A stretch of 7,494 bases of DNA from Chloroflexota bacterium (GCA_003520455.1 DOUV01000209.1:1-7494); one strand, 5' to 3'; counted from the stretch's first letter, positions 1-6,606 are shown. Notes: generated by a model not told the origin, from the sequence alone. Translations and numbers: made by a program.

Positions 1-2
1 CT

Positions 3-40
3 GGCGGTGCGACCGCCTCCGGTTGCGCCGGCCGCGGCGC
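3..40. repeat. Two adjacent GC-rich inverted repeats
   Basis: A perfect 6-bp stem (GGCGGT at 3-8, ACCGCC at 12-17, three-base loop) lies beside a second inverted repeat (GCGCC at 25-29, GGCGC at 36-40). They sit 33-70 bases downstream of the stop codon of the secreted-protein gene. Neither is followed by a T-run on the minus strand, so I do not call an intrinsic terminator, although they could stabilise a 3' end. The window edge prevents judging what lies beyond. Confidence 0.4.
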
Positions 41-72
41 CGATTACGAGGCCAGCCCGCGCAGGCGAGATT

Positions 73-1254
73 TCAACCGCCGGTTTCCTTCAAGAGGAGA
101 GGGAGCAACACCCGGTGGCGCCAGTATGCCGGGTTGCTGGCGCGCGTCTGCAGGCTCCACTCACGCAGGTCGTCGGCGATCTTCCGGCGCGGGTGAGCAT
201 TCGCATAGGTCGACGTGTGGACAAAGGTGTACAGCGTGTCGGAAATGTGATTCCCCTCGGCCGTGATCGGAATGGGGCGGTAGAGCGCTCGAGCGCTCTG
301 CTCGGAAAAAGCCACGAGCGCGTCGTAGAGGGCGAGCGTTCCGGTAAACGTGCGGTTGCTGTCCGGGAACCTCTCGGGGTCACCAAACTCCAAACTGTGT
401 CCCGTCCACCGGCATGGGGCCAGGGGGTGGCCGGTGGTGACCGCCACGTGCGCGCCGAAGAGCTTGTCCTCCGCATCGACCGCCGCGATGCAGTCGCCAT
501 GCGACCAGTTATCACCCAACGAGTGAAGGTAGATTCCCAAGGCCTCCGGGCTGCCCGGCACGATTCCTCCGGTATCCACCGTGGCGGTCGCCGTGACGAA
601 GCAGGGGGTCACGTCGTAAATGTTGACATAATTCTGCCAGGTAAATTGGACGGTACCGCTATAACCGAACGTAGCGATCCCGATCAGATCCTCTGTCTGG
701 CCAAACGCCCAGGCTCGGATCGCCCCGAGTTCGTCGGGCCGGTCGTGAGGAAAGTGGAAGAAGGGACTGTACGGTCCAAAGCGCGACGTGAAACAGCCAG
801 GGCACTCGAGCAAGTCGGTCATGCCCATGGTCACCGTTGGGGCGGTGGTTGCCGGCGAGGGACAGTAGGTCGTCGTCATGACGGTGGTGATGGGAGGCGC
901 GGCGGGATAGCTCGTCGCCTTGAAGGAATAGATCGGTTCATTTGCGGGCAACCTCCCGGGGTCCACCATCTGGGAGTACACCTGGATCGTCGCGGCGTCG
1001 GTGACCGAGAAGCCGGCGGCGATGGCGAGGGTGCCCACGAGGTCAAAGTGGACACTGCTCACGGTTGTATCGGTGTACAGGAGCCGGGAGGCAGCGGCCG
1101 GGTCGTAAAAGTAGAGCAGGGTTTCTTCACTCCACGCTCCTACCCCCGAGAGTGTCGAGAGCAGCAGCAGGATTGCGGCGCAAGGGGCAAGAACAACAAG
1201 CCCGAACCGCACAAGTCGGCTGTGATTCGTCCGCAGCTTGAATCGTGTGATCAT
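73..1254 (-). CDS. Secreted DUF6765-like protein
   Basis: 393 residues. The ATG at 1254 is chosen because GGGGAG stands 6 bases upstream and a clear signal peptide follows: basic residues 1-16, hydrophobic core about 17-37, likely cleavage after GVGA at residue 40. The frame stays open upstream to 1539, but that part is not protein-like. The segment HFDLVGTLAIAAGFS (69-83) followed by QVYSQMVD (91-98) matches the start of DUF6765 proteins, and LHSLGDNWSH (233-242) has the histidine/aspartate pattern of that family and of zinc phospholipase C/S1-P1-type folds. Further candidate ligands are H167, H170, D171 and H286. Six cysteines in the mature part suggest disulfides. The C-terminus reads HRVLLPLLLKETGG, resembling the hydrophobic tail often seen on secreted Chloroflexota proteins. 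Catalytic activity is not established; the family is uncharacterised. It appears to be transcribed alone, 842 bases after the previous gene. Confidence 0.6.
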   Translation of the reverse strand: MITRFKLRTNHSRLVRFGLVVLAPCAAILLLLSTLSGVGAWSEETLLYFYDPAAASRLLYTDTTVSSVHFDLVGTLAIAAGFSVTDAATIQVYSQMVDPGRLPANEPIYSFKATSYPAAPPITTVMTTTYCPSPATTAPTVTMGMTDLLECPGCFTSRFGPYSPFFHFPHDRPDELGAIRAWAFGQTEDLIGIATFGYSGTVQFTWQNYVNIYDVTPCFVTATATVDTGGIVPGSPEALGIYLHSLGDNWSHGDCIAAVDAEDKLFGAHVAVTTGHPLAPCRWTGHSLEFGDPERFPDSNRTFTGTLALYDALVAFSEQSARALYRPIPITAEGNHISDTLYTFVHTSTYANAHPRRKIADDLREWSLQTRASNPAYWRHRVLLPLLLKETGG

Positions 1255-1657
1255 CGGTGTCTCCCCTGGATTACTGGTGCGGCGGTCGTTCTTGTAGAAA
1301 TCTTGCCCGCTTCCTCTGATACCGCGCTTTTGTCCTCTCGCCGGAGCCCGTGTGCGAACTGAGCCGGCGACCTGGGCTGGCGGCGAGGGCCGCCCCAGCG
1401 GGTGTCTGGTTTCTGCCTGCTTCATGGACGAAACCAACAGACGAGTTCGAGCGAGTACACGTGACGGATACGGATGCAACAATGCACAAGGTGGGGTACA
1501 ACAAAAGTCCTGGCATTGCAATAGGCCAACGGTCGTCATGTCACAAGCAAGTTTGATCGCTCAAATTGGAATTCGATGCGCGATCGAGGCTCCTCCGGCG
1601 ATGCCGTGGCGGGTACCGTGGTGCGTGAGAAGGCGGAGCACGCATCACGCTCGGCGT

Positions 1658-1878
1658 GTTCTCAACGCGATTTGCAGGCCACACTATTCGATATGAGCGG
1701 ATTTGACCGCCAGGAGTGATAACGAGGCTGTCGAGAGCAGGATCCCGGCCGCTTGAAGAATCGCCGCGAAGTGGGGCGAACGCGAAGATCTGGTGAACGG
1801 GGGGCGGACAGAGGGGTTCTGCAAGATCATGCAACGACTCTGCAGGAGCCTTTATCAGTGGTGGGTTCTCAACGCGAT
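1658..1878. repeat. Pair of direct repeats, 207 bp apart
   Basis: GTTCTCAACGCGAT occurs at 1658-1671 and again at 1865-1878 on the plus strand. On the minus strand both copies are followed, after 8 or 11 bases, by a second partly matching block (GATnnnnGCTCC), so the similarity may extend to about 35 bases in degenerate form. The period of 207 is a multiple of three, but the reading frame through both copies is not convincing. This could be a diverged duplication, a pair of binding sites, or chance. Confidence 0.4.
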
Positions 1879-2018
1879 GGGGACCCGTAGCACCTGCTTC
1901 CTGGGACTCCCGCACTTCGACCCAGATTCCTGGCTCACGGCACGGGGGTCTGAAGGAGTTGCGGGAACTATCGGAACTCTTTCGATACTTCCGACTGAAT
2001 GAGTACGATCCCGATCTG

Positions 2019-2056
2019 TTCCTTGAGTTCCTCTGAATTTCTCTGAATTGCCTCAG
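2019..2056. repeat. Short decamer tandem repeat
   Basis: Four imperfect units: TTCCTTGAG (2019-2027), TTCCTCTGAA (2028-2037), TTTCTCTGAA (2038-2047) and TTGCCTCAG (2048-2056). The two central units differ by one base. The array lies 40 bases beyond the stop codon of the DUF6508 gene in otherwise noncoding DNA. The period of about ten bases is near one helical turn. No function can be assigned. Confidence 0.5.
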
Positions 2057-2095
2057 TTCTCCGCCACGCATCAGATGATGAGAGTGGGCTTCGTA

Positions 2096-2512
2096 TTAAG
2101 TGCTCCCCGCCGTTTTACCGCGGATCCGCTTGATACAACGGAGTATCGCTGTAATATGTCCGCTCTGCAAGGCACCGGCCAAGTGACCCTCCACAAAACG
2201 ATCCGCGCGGACATGGGCCGTGAGTAATTTGCGGAGCGTCAAGAGATCGGCTTCTCCGAGAGCGTCAGGATCCGATTGGTAACGTTCTACCTGGTCGATC
2301 GAGCTGGTCCAATCGAACTGCACGAGAATATTCTGCTCGTACAATGTCGCAATGAATTCATCCACCTCAGCGGTGAGCAAGATAAAAGGGAACTGGCCTT
2401 CATGTGTCACCCACTGACCGAACTGATAGCCTTCCCGCTCGAAGAGAGGGAGGTAGTTGAGGATCGCGTCGATTTGTTCGGGCCCGATCTCCTGGACAGA
2501 ATCGTCACTCAT
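2096..2512 (-). CDS. DUF6508 domain protein
   Basis: 138 residues. The ATG at 2512 is preceded by AGGGAAG at about 4 bases' spacing; the open frame continues upstream to 2752 but without a ribosome-binding site or conserved sequence. The family features run along the whole length: an acidic N-terminal helix (IDAILNYLPLFE, 14-25), a central FDWTSSIDQVERYQSDPDAL stretch (66-85), and the C-terminal signature LRKLLTAHVRADRFVEGHL (93-111) followed by ALQSGHITAILRCIKRI (114-130). This DLxTLRKLLTxHxRxxRFxEGHL pattern is what I recall for DUF6508. It is probably cytoplasmic, having no signal peptide or membrane helix. The biochemical role of the family is unknown and no catalytic motif is evident. 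It lies 154 bases behind the membrane-protein gene, with a hairpin between, so co-transcription is uncertain. Confidence 0.8.
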   Translation of the reverse strand: MSDDSVQEIGPEQIDAILNYLPLFEREGYQFGQWVTHEGQFPFILLTAEVDEFIATLYEQNILVQFDWTSSIDQVERYQSDPDALGEADLLTLRKLLTAHVRADRFVEGHLAGALQSGHITAILRCIKRIRGKTAGST

Positions 2513-2650
2513 ATCACTTCCCTGACGCGAGCACGCCGCGCGCTGGGTGCAGCCCGTTCTGCAAATCAGGCTTCTGATGGGTGCAGGGGTAACCGGCATG
2601 GAGGCCGACAACGATGTGCCCGAGTTTATTGCGAATTGATTGTCTATGCG

Positions 2651-2665
2651 GCCGGCGCCGCCGGC
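2651..2665 (-). terminator. Hairpin directly after membrane-protein gene
   Basis: Perfect inverted repeat GCCGGC-GCC-GCCGGC beginning one base after the TAG stop of the membrane-protein gene. The 6-bp all-GC stem has only a three-base loop and is not followed by a T-run, so it is a weak terminator candidate or an RNA 3'-end stabiliser. Confidence 0.35.
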
Positions 2666-2666
2666 T

Positions 2667-3287
2667 CTAGCGCCCGGACCCGAAGGACCCTGCCTCCATT
2701 CTCCTCCGCAATAGGAAGAAGAGCAACCCAACGAGAACCAGCCACAGCACAAGGGCGAGCCAGGCCACGAGCGGAACGTCGGCGAGCGACCCGGTCGTGA
2801 GCGCCGTGTAGGCGCCGCCAGCCAGGAGAACGAGCAACCCGACGCCGAGAAAACTCATGACGAAGATTGGGTAGAACCACCAGGGGTTGCTGAGGCCGAG
2901 CGCCCGCGTGTGCCCCGCCATCGATATTTCCCCCACCCATCGTTCTCCCACCCGCTTGCGCACCTCTTCTACGAGCGCCAGCGCGCTCGCCTTCGCGATG
3001 GGAATGGGGACACGGTAGGCCCGAAACGGCGACCGTCCGCGGGCCAGGACGAGCTGTTGGTAGTCCTCCGCCAGCGACCGGTTGAGGTCGAACAACGTGC
3101 CGAGCCCAGGAAGGATCTGGGTAGGGAAGTTGTCGGGCACGTTGGGGTCTGAGAGACGGACCAGACCGGCACGCGTAATCTCTTGCCAGTGAACCTGTCT
3201 GACACGGCGGCTGTGGGTGATCCAGAGGCCGTCCTCATCGACCTCCCAGCGCACCCTCCCGAACGCAGTTTCGAACTCACCGCCCAT
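2667..3287 (-). CDS. Two-helix membrane protein, PH-like N-terminus
   Basis: 206 residues starting at the ATG at 3287. GGAGGG lies 11 bases upstream, a rather long spacing, but there is no better in-frame start nearby. The N-terminal 120 residues are soluble and begin with FGRVRWEVDEDGLWI (9-23), then QVHWQEITRAGLVRL (31-45), a beta-rich pattern reminiscent of bacterial PH-type domains; this is a guess from shape only. Two hydrophobic helices follow, about 137-161 and 171-193, joined by a short loop, and a basic RRR (194-196) after the second suggests that the tail is cytoplasmic. The helical-hairpin topology puts both ends on the same side. I do not recognise a named family. The gene starts 7 bases after the stop codon of a small ORF whose end overlaps its ribosome-binding site, suggesting coupled translation. 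Confidence 0.75.
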   Translation of the reverse strand: MGGEFETAFGRVRWEVDEDGLWITHSRRVRQVHWQEITRAGLVRLSDPNVPDNFPTQILPGLGTLFDLNRSLAEDYQQLVLARGRSPFRAYRVPIPIAKASALALVEEVRKRVGERWVGEISMAGHTRALGLSNPWWFYPIFVMSFLGVGLLVLLAGGAYTALTTGSLADVPLVAWLALVLWLVLVGLLFFLLRRRMEAGSFGSGR

Positions 3288-3294
3288 TGGACGG

Positions 3295-3366
3295 TTATCC
3301 CTCCGTTGGGCGCCGAGCCACCATTGCCTCAGAGATCTCGGGCCCGTGGTGGGTCTCGATCCACAT
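3295..3366 (-). CDS. Candidate 23-residue small protein or leader peptide
   Basis: A 23-codon frame with an ATG at 3366 preceded by AGGAG at 6 bases' spacing (3373-3377), one of the best ribosome-binding sites in the window. The peptide begins MWIETHHGPE and ends ARRPTEG; it is polar with no membrane segment or signal. Its TAA stop (3295-3297) is 7 bases before the ATG of the membrane-protein gene and adjoins that gene's GGAGGG, so ribosomes ending here could reinitiate downstream. It could be a leader peptide or a chance frame. The same frame stays open upstream to 3516, but without a better start. Confidence 0.35.
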   Translation of the reverse strand: MWIETHHGPEISEAMVARRPTEG

Positions 3367-3583
3367 CGAATTCTCCTCTCGTCCCAAGCGGTCGATTTCA
3401 CCGCCATATCGAGCCGGAAGGCAACCGGCACCGTTTGCAGCATCCATGCCTCGCGTGAGATGGTGCGCAAGGACGGCCGGTATCGCGGGCTCTGCCTGGT
3501 CTTCCATTGGTCTCATCCACGATTTCTTATTGCCGGGAAGTCTCGTTGTAGGATGAAGCTTCCGTCACGCCTCGGCGAGTGGC

Positions 3584-3617
3584 AAAAAAGGCGGCTGCAC
3601 GCCCGGCGGCCTCCGCC
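3584..3617 (-). terminator. Probable intrinsic terminator of the amidohydrolase gene
   Basis: On the minus strand GGCGG (3617-3613) can pair with CCGCC (3594-3590), which is followed at once by TTTTTT (3589-3584). The loop is long (18 bases) and itself GC-rich, so the exact fold is uncertain, but a GC-rich stem with a T6 tract about 60 bases behind a stop codon is typical of rho-independent termination. Confidence 0.5.
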
Positions 3618-3637
3618 GATGTAAAGAGCTCTCGCCG

Positions 3638-3660
3638 CCCGTGGAGGCCAGGTCCACGGG
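3638..3660 (-). terminator. Perfect 8-bp hairpin 13 bases after the amidohydrolase stop
   Basis: CCCGTGGA (3660-3653) and TCCACGGG (3645-3638) form a perfect 8-bp stem with a 7-base loop. It is followed on the minus strand by CGGCGAGAGCTCTTTA, with no strong T-run. It may act with the T6-containing structure at 3584-3617 or protect the 3' end of the transcript. Confidence 0.5.
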
Positions 3661-3673
3661 TGACGATGGGCAC

Positions 3674-4858
3674 TCAACCGGAGTCCAGTACGTAGCTCGC
3701 CGCCGCCTGGGCCATAAGAGCCGCACCCAGCGGTAGCGCCCGCTCGTCAAAGTCAAAACGCGGGTGGTGATGCGGAAAGTCGAGCCCGCGTTCGGGATTG
3801 GCCGAGCCGACAAAGAAGTAGCATCCCGGCACTTTTTCCATCATGTAGGCCATATCTTCGGAGCCCATCGTGCGTTCGGCGCCGACCACGTGTGTCACGC
3901 CGGAGAGATTCTGGGCCAACGCGCGCACGGCCGTACTCATCTGGGAATCGTTGACGACTGCCGGCGTCGTCACCTCGAGTTCGATCGTCGCCAGGCACCC
4001 GAGGGCTTCGGCTATACCGCGCACGACCTGCTCGAAGCGGCGCGCCACGACCTCGCGCACGTTGGGCGTGAAGGTGCGAATCGTCCCGCGCATGTTCACC
4101 GAGTCCGGGATGACGTTGAAGGCTTCACCCCCCTGGATCGAGGTCACCGAGACCACAGCGCTGTCGAGCGCGTTTACGTTGCGTGCGACAACCGTCTGGA
4201 GAGCGGAGATGATCTGAGCGGCGGCGACCACAGGGTCTTTGCTCTGGAACGGAAGGGCCCCATGGCCACCTTTCCCCTGGAGCGTGATCGTGAACTTGTC
4301 CGACGCGGCCATTGCCGGGCCGTCGGTTGCCGCCACCCACCCGACGGGCTTCTCATTCCACATGTGGAGGGCGAGCGACCGGTCGGGCGCGGGGCTCTCC
4401 ATCACGCCATCTTTCACCATCGCCAGGGCTCCGCCGAGGCCCTCCTCCGCAGGTTGAAACACAAATTTCACCCTGCCCGCCATTTGTTGGCGAAGAGGAG
4501 CGAGCATCTTCACCACCGCCAACCCAATAGCCGTGTGCCCATCGTGGCCGCAGGCGTGCATGACGCCCGGTGTTTGCGAGACGTAGTCTGTGCTGTTGGC
4601 CTCGGCGATGGGCAGAGCGTCCATATCGAAGCGGAGCAGGATCGTGGGGCCGGGGCGATCGCCTTCCAACACGCCGACCACCCCGGTGCGCCCGACGCCG
4701 GTACGCACCTCTACCCCCAATTGATGCAACTCCGCGGCCACGAGGCCCGCAGTCTGCACCTCCTGAAACCCAAGTTCCGGGTGGCGGTGAAAATCCCGCC
4801 GGCGCGCGATCATCTCGTCTTCCAACGATTTTGCCAGTGCAACAAAGTCGGGGGTCAT
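3674..4858 (-). CDS. M20D family metallo-amidohydrolase
   Basis: 394 residues, a normal length for M20D aminoacylases/IAA-amino-acid hydrolases (the hippurate hydrolase, amidohydrolase and IAA-conjugate hydrolase group). The ATG at 4858 has AAAGGAG at 6 bases' spacing (4865-4871); the frame is open further upstream but not conserved. Hallmarks in order: RRDFHRHPELGFQE (20-33), FDMDALP (77-83), HACGHDGHTA (101-110) with metal ligands C103 and H105, PAEE (136-139) with a catalytic Glu and a ligand Glu, LALHMW (162-167) with H165, dimerisation-domain GKGGHGA (195-201) with H199, and FPHHHPRF (361-368) carrying the last ligand. All expected residues are present, so it should be active. It would hydrolyse the amide bond of an N-acyl amino acid or similar compound in the cytoplasm; the substrate cannot be told from sequence. 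It appears to be transcribed alone, with its own candidate promoter and terminator. Confidence 0.93.
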   Translation of the reverse strand: MTPDFVALAKSLEDEMIARRRDFHRHPELGFQEVQTAGLVAAELHQLGVEVRTGVGRTGVVGVLEGDRPGPTILLRFDMDALPIAEANSTDYVSQTPGVMHACGHDGHTAIGLAVVKMLAPLRQQMAGRVKFVFQPAEEGLGGALAMVKDGVMESPAPDRSLALHMWNEKPVGWVAATDGPAMAASDKFTITLQGKGGHGALPFQSKDPVVAAAQIISALQTVVARNVNALDSAVVSVTSIQGGEAFNVIPDSVNMRGTIRTFTPNVREVVARRFEQVVRGIAEALGCLATIELEVTTPAVVNDSQMSTAVRALAQNLSGVTHVVGAERTMGSEDMAYMMEKVPGCYFFVGSANPERGLDFPHHHPRFDFDERALPLGAALMAQAAASYVLDSG

Positions 4859-5139
4859 CCCTCTCTCCTTTCGAGCAAGTGCCTGCGGGTGAGTCACGCC
4901 GACGGCACGACCGTTGACAAGGGACGGGAGGCGTGCGGGGAAGCTGCGTTGGTTCTGGCGAGAGCGTAGCCTCTGTCGATGTGCCTGTTGCTCCTCTCGA
5001 GCACCTGGGAGCACCGCCCGGCAGGAGCGGTTGGACTGCGATGGTGGGCGAGCCTGGTGTTGGCTTTCCTGCGAACGAACCACACATGCCCGAATTCGTT
5101 TCGCTCACATTGTCATAGGCTGGGAAATCGGCCTGTCAG
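4859..5139 (-). promoter_or_regulatory. Possible long 5' leader of the amidohydrolase gene
   Basis: If the promoter at 5140-5148 is used, the amidohydrolase mRNA would have a leader of about 275 bases. It contains a hairpin (TGCTC at 5003-4999 pairing with GAGCA at 4993-4989, loop GAGAG). I could not match it to a riboswitch class or T-box: no GGGUGGNACCGCG-like antiterminator core is present. Open frames through it look unlike proteins. The gene's ribosome-binding site is at 4865-4871. Confidence 0.25.
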
Positions 5140-5184
5140 ATTATACCAGGGAGTGGCCTGATCGAACCATGGATGTCAGATACC
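5134..5184. repeat. Direct repeats around the amidohydrolase promoter
   Basis: TGTCAGATTATACC (5134-5147) and TGTCAGATACC (5174-5184) are the same sequence apart from a 3-base insertion, 40 bases (about four helical turns) apart. The first copy contains the -10 element. The layout would suit a regulator binding two sites on one DNA face, or be a trace of a small duplication. Confidence 0.35.
5140..5148 (-). promoter_or_regulatory. Candidate extended -10 promoter for the amidohydrolase gene
   Basis: The minus strand reads TGGTATAAT, a perfect extended -10 element (TGnTATAAT). No good -35 box lies 16-18 bases upstream, but extended -10 promoters often work without one. It overlaps one copy of a direct repeat (5134-5147; second copy 5174-5184). 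The nearest gene downstream is the M20D amidohydrolase. Confidence 0.45.
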
Positions 5185-5234
5185 GACCCCCTGTAAAGCC
5201 CGCGCCGTGTCCCAATGCTTTCGCTCGCTGTCAG

Positions 5235-6344
5235 TCAGAATACAACCACGCCGCGAATGTTTTTGCCGGCCAGCATGTCCTCATAGCCTTGATTGATCTC
5301 ATCGAGGGTATAGGTTCTCGTCACGAGCTCATCGAGTTTGAGGTGGCCATGCCGGTACAGATTGAGCAGCTTCGGTATCTCCACCGGCGCGTTGCTCGTG
5401 CCGTAGATTGTGCCCATGAGCGTTTTCTGGGAGAGCACCAGGTTCAGCGGGCTGATTGGAAGTTCCTCGAACTGGGCCGGCGTCAGGCCGATCACCACTG
5501 TGGTGCCCAATTTCGCGGTGGCCGCGTAGGCTTGTGCAATCGTCTCCGGACTGGAAATGGCCTCAAACGCGAAGTCGACACCGGTGCCACCGGTGATCGC
5601 CACGACGCGTGCGACGAGGTCGGCCTCGTTCATGTTGACGGTGTGGGTGGCGCCGAATTCTCGAGCCCAGGCCAACTTCCGATCGACCACGTCCGCCGCG
5701 ATGATGGTCGTCGCACCGGACACCACCGCGCCCTGGATGACATTCGTGCCAACGCCGCCGACGCCGATCACCAGCACGCTACTCCCTGGGGTGACCCTGG
5801 CCCGGTTGACCGCGGCCCCAAACCCACCGACGACGCAGCAGCCGACCAAGCAGGCCACCTCAAGCGGATACCTCTGATCAATCACGCACAGCGAGTCCTG
5901 GTTGACGACGGTAGACTCGCTGAAGGCACCGACGAGACAGAACTGGCCTACGTCCTGCCCGGCCCGATTGTGCAGCCGGTACGTCCCATCGATCTGTGGA
6001 CCCTGGGCGATGTACTTGCTCAGGACGCACGCGTGCGTCATGCCCGAGAGGCAGTAGCGGCACTTGCCGCAGGCGGGGATAAACATCAGAACCACGTGGT
6101 CGCCCGGCCGGATGCGTGTGACGCCGGGTCCAACTGCGTCGACAACGCCGGCGCCCTCGTGCCCCAAGACCATGGGCCGCATCCCCACCGGCCGGTCGCC
6201 GGCCATCACGTGGTAATCCGAGTGGCACAGGCCGACGGCTGCCATCTTCACACGGACTTCGCCGGCTTTTGGTTCATCCAGTTCAAGCTCTTCGATCACG
6301 AGCGGTTGGCCCGGCTCATAGGTAACGGCGGCGTTCGTTTTCAC
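5235..6344 (-). CDS. Zinc alcohol dehydrogenase, NDMA-dependent type
   Basis: 369 residues. The start is the GTG at 6344, with AGAGGAAG (6350-6357) 5 bases away; an in-frame ATG 15 codons upstream lacks a ribosome-binding site and would add a non-conserved extension. Medium-chain dehydrogenase layout: catalytic zinc ligands C40 (GLCHSD), H62/E63 (GHEGAG) and C169 (VGCC); structural zinc lobe C92, C95, C98 and C106; NAD-binding GVGGVG (194-199) with D218 at the end of the second strand, favouring NAD over NADP. The stretch IDGTYRLHNRAGQDVGQFCLVGAF (118-141) and the ending LDEINQGYEDMLAGKNIRGVV are typical of the Rxyl_3153-like NDMA-dependent group, known from Actinobacteria and Chloroflexota, in which the nicotinamide cofactor is thought to stay bound and an external acceptor reoxidises it. 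The substrate alcohol is unknown. A second in-register TGA follows the stop after one base. The RBS lies about 30 bases after a regulator relic. Confidence 0.92.
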   Translation of the reverse strand: MKTNAAVTYEPGQPLVIEELELDEPKAGEVRVKMAAVGLCHSDYHVMAGDRPVGMRPMVLGHEGAGVVDAVGPGVTRIRPGDHVVLMFIPACGKCRYCLSGMTHACVLSKYIAQGPQIDGTYRLHNRAGQDVGQFCLVGAFSESTVVNQDSLCVIDQRYPLEVACLVGCCVVGGFGAAVNRARVTPGSSVLVIGVGGVGTNVIQGAVVSGATTIIAADVVDRKLAWAREFGATHTVNMNEADLVARVVAITGGTGVDFAFEAISSPETIAQAYAATAKLGTTVVIGLTPAQFEELPISPLNLVLSQKTLMGTIYGTSNAPVEIPKLLNLYRHGHLKLDELVTRTYTLDEINQGYEDMLAGKNIRGVVVF

Positions 6345-6384
6345 AGAGTCTTCCTCTTTCCTTCCCAGAAAAGCGCGGATCATG

Positions 6385-6606
6385 GTCAATGAAGATGATG
6401 AGCGGCCTTTGACGATCCGCTAAAGCCCCTCTCAGCCGGGCTCCTGCTTCCAGCAAGTGGGAGCGGGCCAGGTTATCATCGCCTGTTGGCGAGCGTAAGT
6501 CAGGGTACCGGTCACGCAACTCTGGGAGGAAGCGGCTCAGTTCGGCCAGTGAGATAGTGCGGACCGTGTCAGCGAGGTTCTGGATGCGCAGTCGGAACCG
6601 GCCATC
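6385..6606 (-). pseudogene. Remnant of an AAA-ATPase transcriptional activator
   Basis: A minus-strand frame begins immediately after the antitoxin's TAG stop, in the same phase, and encodes about 74 protein-like residues. It includes LAELSRFLPELRDRYPDL, then ARSHLLEAGARLRGALADRQ and RPLIIFIDHDP. This is the pattern between Walker A and Walker B in AAA_16-type ATPase domains of large LuxR/SARP-like activators (usually RPLVLFIDDLQWAD). Walker A, the start, the rest of the ATPase and any DNA-binding domain are missing; the second Walker B acid has become HD, and homology ends at about 6385. Third codon positions are mostly G or C, as in the flanking host genes and unlike the AT-rich antitoxin. 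It is best read as a decayed fragment cut on both sides, presumably left when the toxin-antitoxin module was inserted or by a deletion. Confidence 0.6.

Larger units (their letters stand above)
1255..2095. other. Long intergenic region without a convincing gene
   Basis: About 840 bases between the DUF6508 gene and the secreted-protein gene. A minus-strand frame (1541-2071) is open, but its translation is arginine- and serine-rich, matches no family I recognise and lacks a good ribosome-binding site. The stretch holds a 14-base direct repeat pair (1658 and 1865) and a decamer tandem array (2019-2056), described separately. The promoter of the secreted-protein gene should lie near 1260-1560 on the minus strand, but I see no -35/-10 pair good enough to name. 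Confidence 0.5.

Noticed and set aside
7..1362. A 451-codon plus-strand open frame opposite the secreted protein
   Set aside because: The composition is typical of antisense frames (Arg/Gly/His-rich); the minus-strand gene has a signal peptide, ribosome-binding site and family motifs.
1541..2071. A 176-codon minus-strand open frame in the long intergenic region
   Set aside because: Low-complexity Arg/Ser start made from the decamer repeat, no ribosome-binding site and no recognisable domain.
2523..2636. A short plus-strand frame ending GMEADNDVPEFIAN
   Set aside because: The end looks protein-like and might be a gene relic, but it is only about 33 codons between stops and I cannot tie it to a family.
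3764..4969. A 401-codon plus-strand open frame opposite the amidohydrolase
   Set aside because: Antisense shadow of a strongly conserved M20D enzyme, with no domain of its own.
4859..5139. T-box or known riboswitch in the amidohydrolase leader
   Set aside because: No T-box core sequence or other conserved riboswitch motif could be found by eye.
4914..6392. A 492-codon plus-strand open frame opposite the alcohol dehydrogenase
   Set aside because: It mirrors the dehydrogenase codons in GC-rich DNA, is rich in His, Arg and Asp, and matches no family. The minus-strand gene is unmistakable.
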